Positions 63,706-64,000 of a stretch of DNA of 64,000 nucleotides are shown here, piece after piece. The notes beneath the pieces are model-generated. The model was not told where the DNA came from. It made no database searches and saw nothing but the letters and a program-made list of their open reading frames with translations. The stretch is from NCBI RefSeq assembly GCF_030131845.1, contig NZ_JASKYM010000002.1, positions 320,247-384,246 of the forward strand. The letters are read 5' to 3'. Origin of the DNA: Romboutsia sedimentorum (GTDB taxonomy: Bacteria; Bacillota; Clostridia; Peptostreptococcales; Peptostreptococcaceae). Position numbers and translations under genes: made by a program. How positions within the stretch are numbered: the first letter of the stretch is position 1; each line of letters starts with the position of its first letter.

Positions 63706-64000
63706 ATGAATAAAAAAATAGCCCTAGCGACATTGATAATACCTATGGCAATAAGTAATGTAGATGCATCAGGAATAACCGGTATAATTACAACTAGTTC
63801 TTTAAATATAAGAAGTGGAGCAGGATCTAATTATGCCGTTTTATTTAGTGTTAAAAAAAATGAGAAAGTTACTATAAATCAAACAACTAATGGATGGTAT
63901 AAGATAAAGACAAGTTCAGGTAAAGAAGGATGGGGCTCATCTAATTATATATTAAAATCAAGTCCTAATGATAATTCCAATGGATCAAACACATCTGGCG
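63706..64000 (+). CDS. Secreted SH3b-domain protein, N-terminal part (partial)
   Basis: The first 98 residues before the window ends. A signal peptide (KKIALATLIIPMAISNVDAS) is followed by a bacterial SH3 domain: TTSSLNIRSGAGSNYAVL, VKKNEKVTI, GWYKIKTSSGKEGWGSSNYIL. A Ser/Asn-rich linker begins at the end. Such proteins usually continue into a cell-wall hydrolase (NlpC/P60 or amidase). AGGGGGAAG precedes the ATG. Confidence 0.88.
   Translation, partial: MNKKIALATLIIPMAISNVDASGITGIITTSSLNIRSGAGSNYAVLFSVKKNEKVTINQTTNGWYKIKTSSGKEGWGSSNYILKSSPNDNSNGSNTSG

Noticed and set aside
1-64000. tRNA or rRNA genes.
   Set aside because: I saw no GGTTCGAATCC-like T-arm with matching acceptor stem and no rRNA-like sequence in the window, including at the element's att site. 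A tRNAscan run would settle it.

Overview
The window is low-GC Firmicutes DNA. Gene content and order (topA-codY-rarA, iscR-iscS-iscU-mnmA, T-box-alaS-ireB-ruvX, fur, RNase J, a spore SASP-like gene, dacF, scpAB, ytfJ) point to a spore-forming member of the Peptostreptococcaceae, close to Clostridioides, Paraclostridium or Romboutsia. The order agrees with what I remember of the C. difficile chromosome. I did no database search.

Positions 1-35240 and 60281-64000 are ordinary chromosome. The left part carries DNA processing and topology genes (yraN, comM-like, dprA, topA), the GTP/branched-chain amino acid sensor codY, rarA, a ROK sugar kinase, an Fe-S assembly operon under an IscR-type regulator, mnmA, a T-box-controlled alaS, and ireB. 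Next come two tandem copies of a large membrane protein gene, ruvX, an LCP cell-wall ligase, fur, RNase J, spore and cell-wall genes, and scpAB. After a MarR regulator and a YwaF-like membrane protein comes a two-gene redox operon: a PyrK-like Fe-S/flavin protein and an FAD-dependent oxidoreductase.

The oxidoreductase gene is split by a 25,040-bp mobile element (about 35241-60280). The element is bounded by a 5-bp CAGAA core and has a large serine recombinase at its left end. Joining the two gene halves at the core restores an uninterrupted 427-residue reading frame, so the boundaries are well defined. The element has a phage-like control and replication half: recombinase, ImmA/IrrE peptidase, XRE repressor, Cro-like protein, antirepressor, DnaD-like initiator and DnaC-like loader. 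It then carries a complete type II-A CRISPR-Cas locus (divergent tracrRNA, cas9, cas1, cas2, csn2, and 19 repeats with 18 spacers of exactly 30 bp). The rest is a DUF1659/DUF2922/YvrJ cluster, an AlbA/Schlafen-type ATP-binding protein, a Mor-like regulator, a lipoprotein, a roughly 1.2-kb non-coding region rich in inverted repeats, a broken resolvase, and several unknown genes. I see no capsid, tail, terminase or lysis genes, so this is a phage-derived or satellite-like integrative element rather than a full prophage.

Two observations stand out. First, the recombinase ORF runs out of the element and takes its last seven residues and stop codon from host DNA. In the excised circle the same frame would run without a stop into a tandem-XRE ORF at the other end, giving a predicted 692-residue recombinase-XRE fusion. 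Second, the CRISPR-Cas module ends in a fragment of the dnaC-like gene lying just upstream of it, joined to the last degenerate repeat at a 5-bp microhomology. Right of the element lie the 3' half of the oxidoreductase, two very small ORFs, a LysR regulator divergent from a ferredoxin-nitroreductase, an unknown gene, and the start of a secreted SH3-domain protein.
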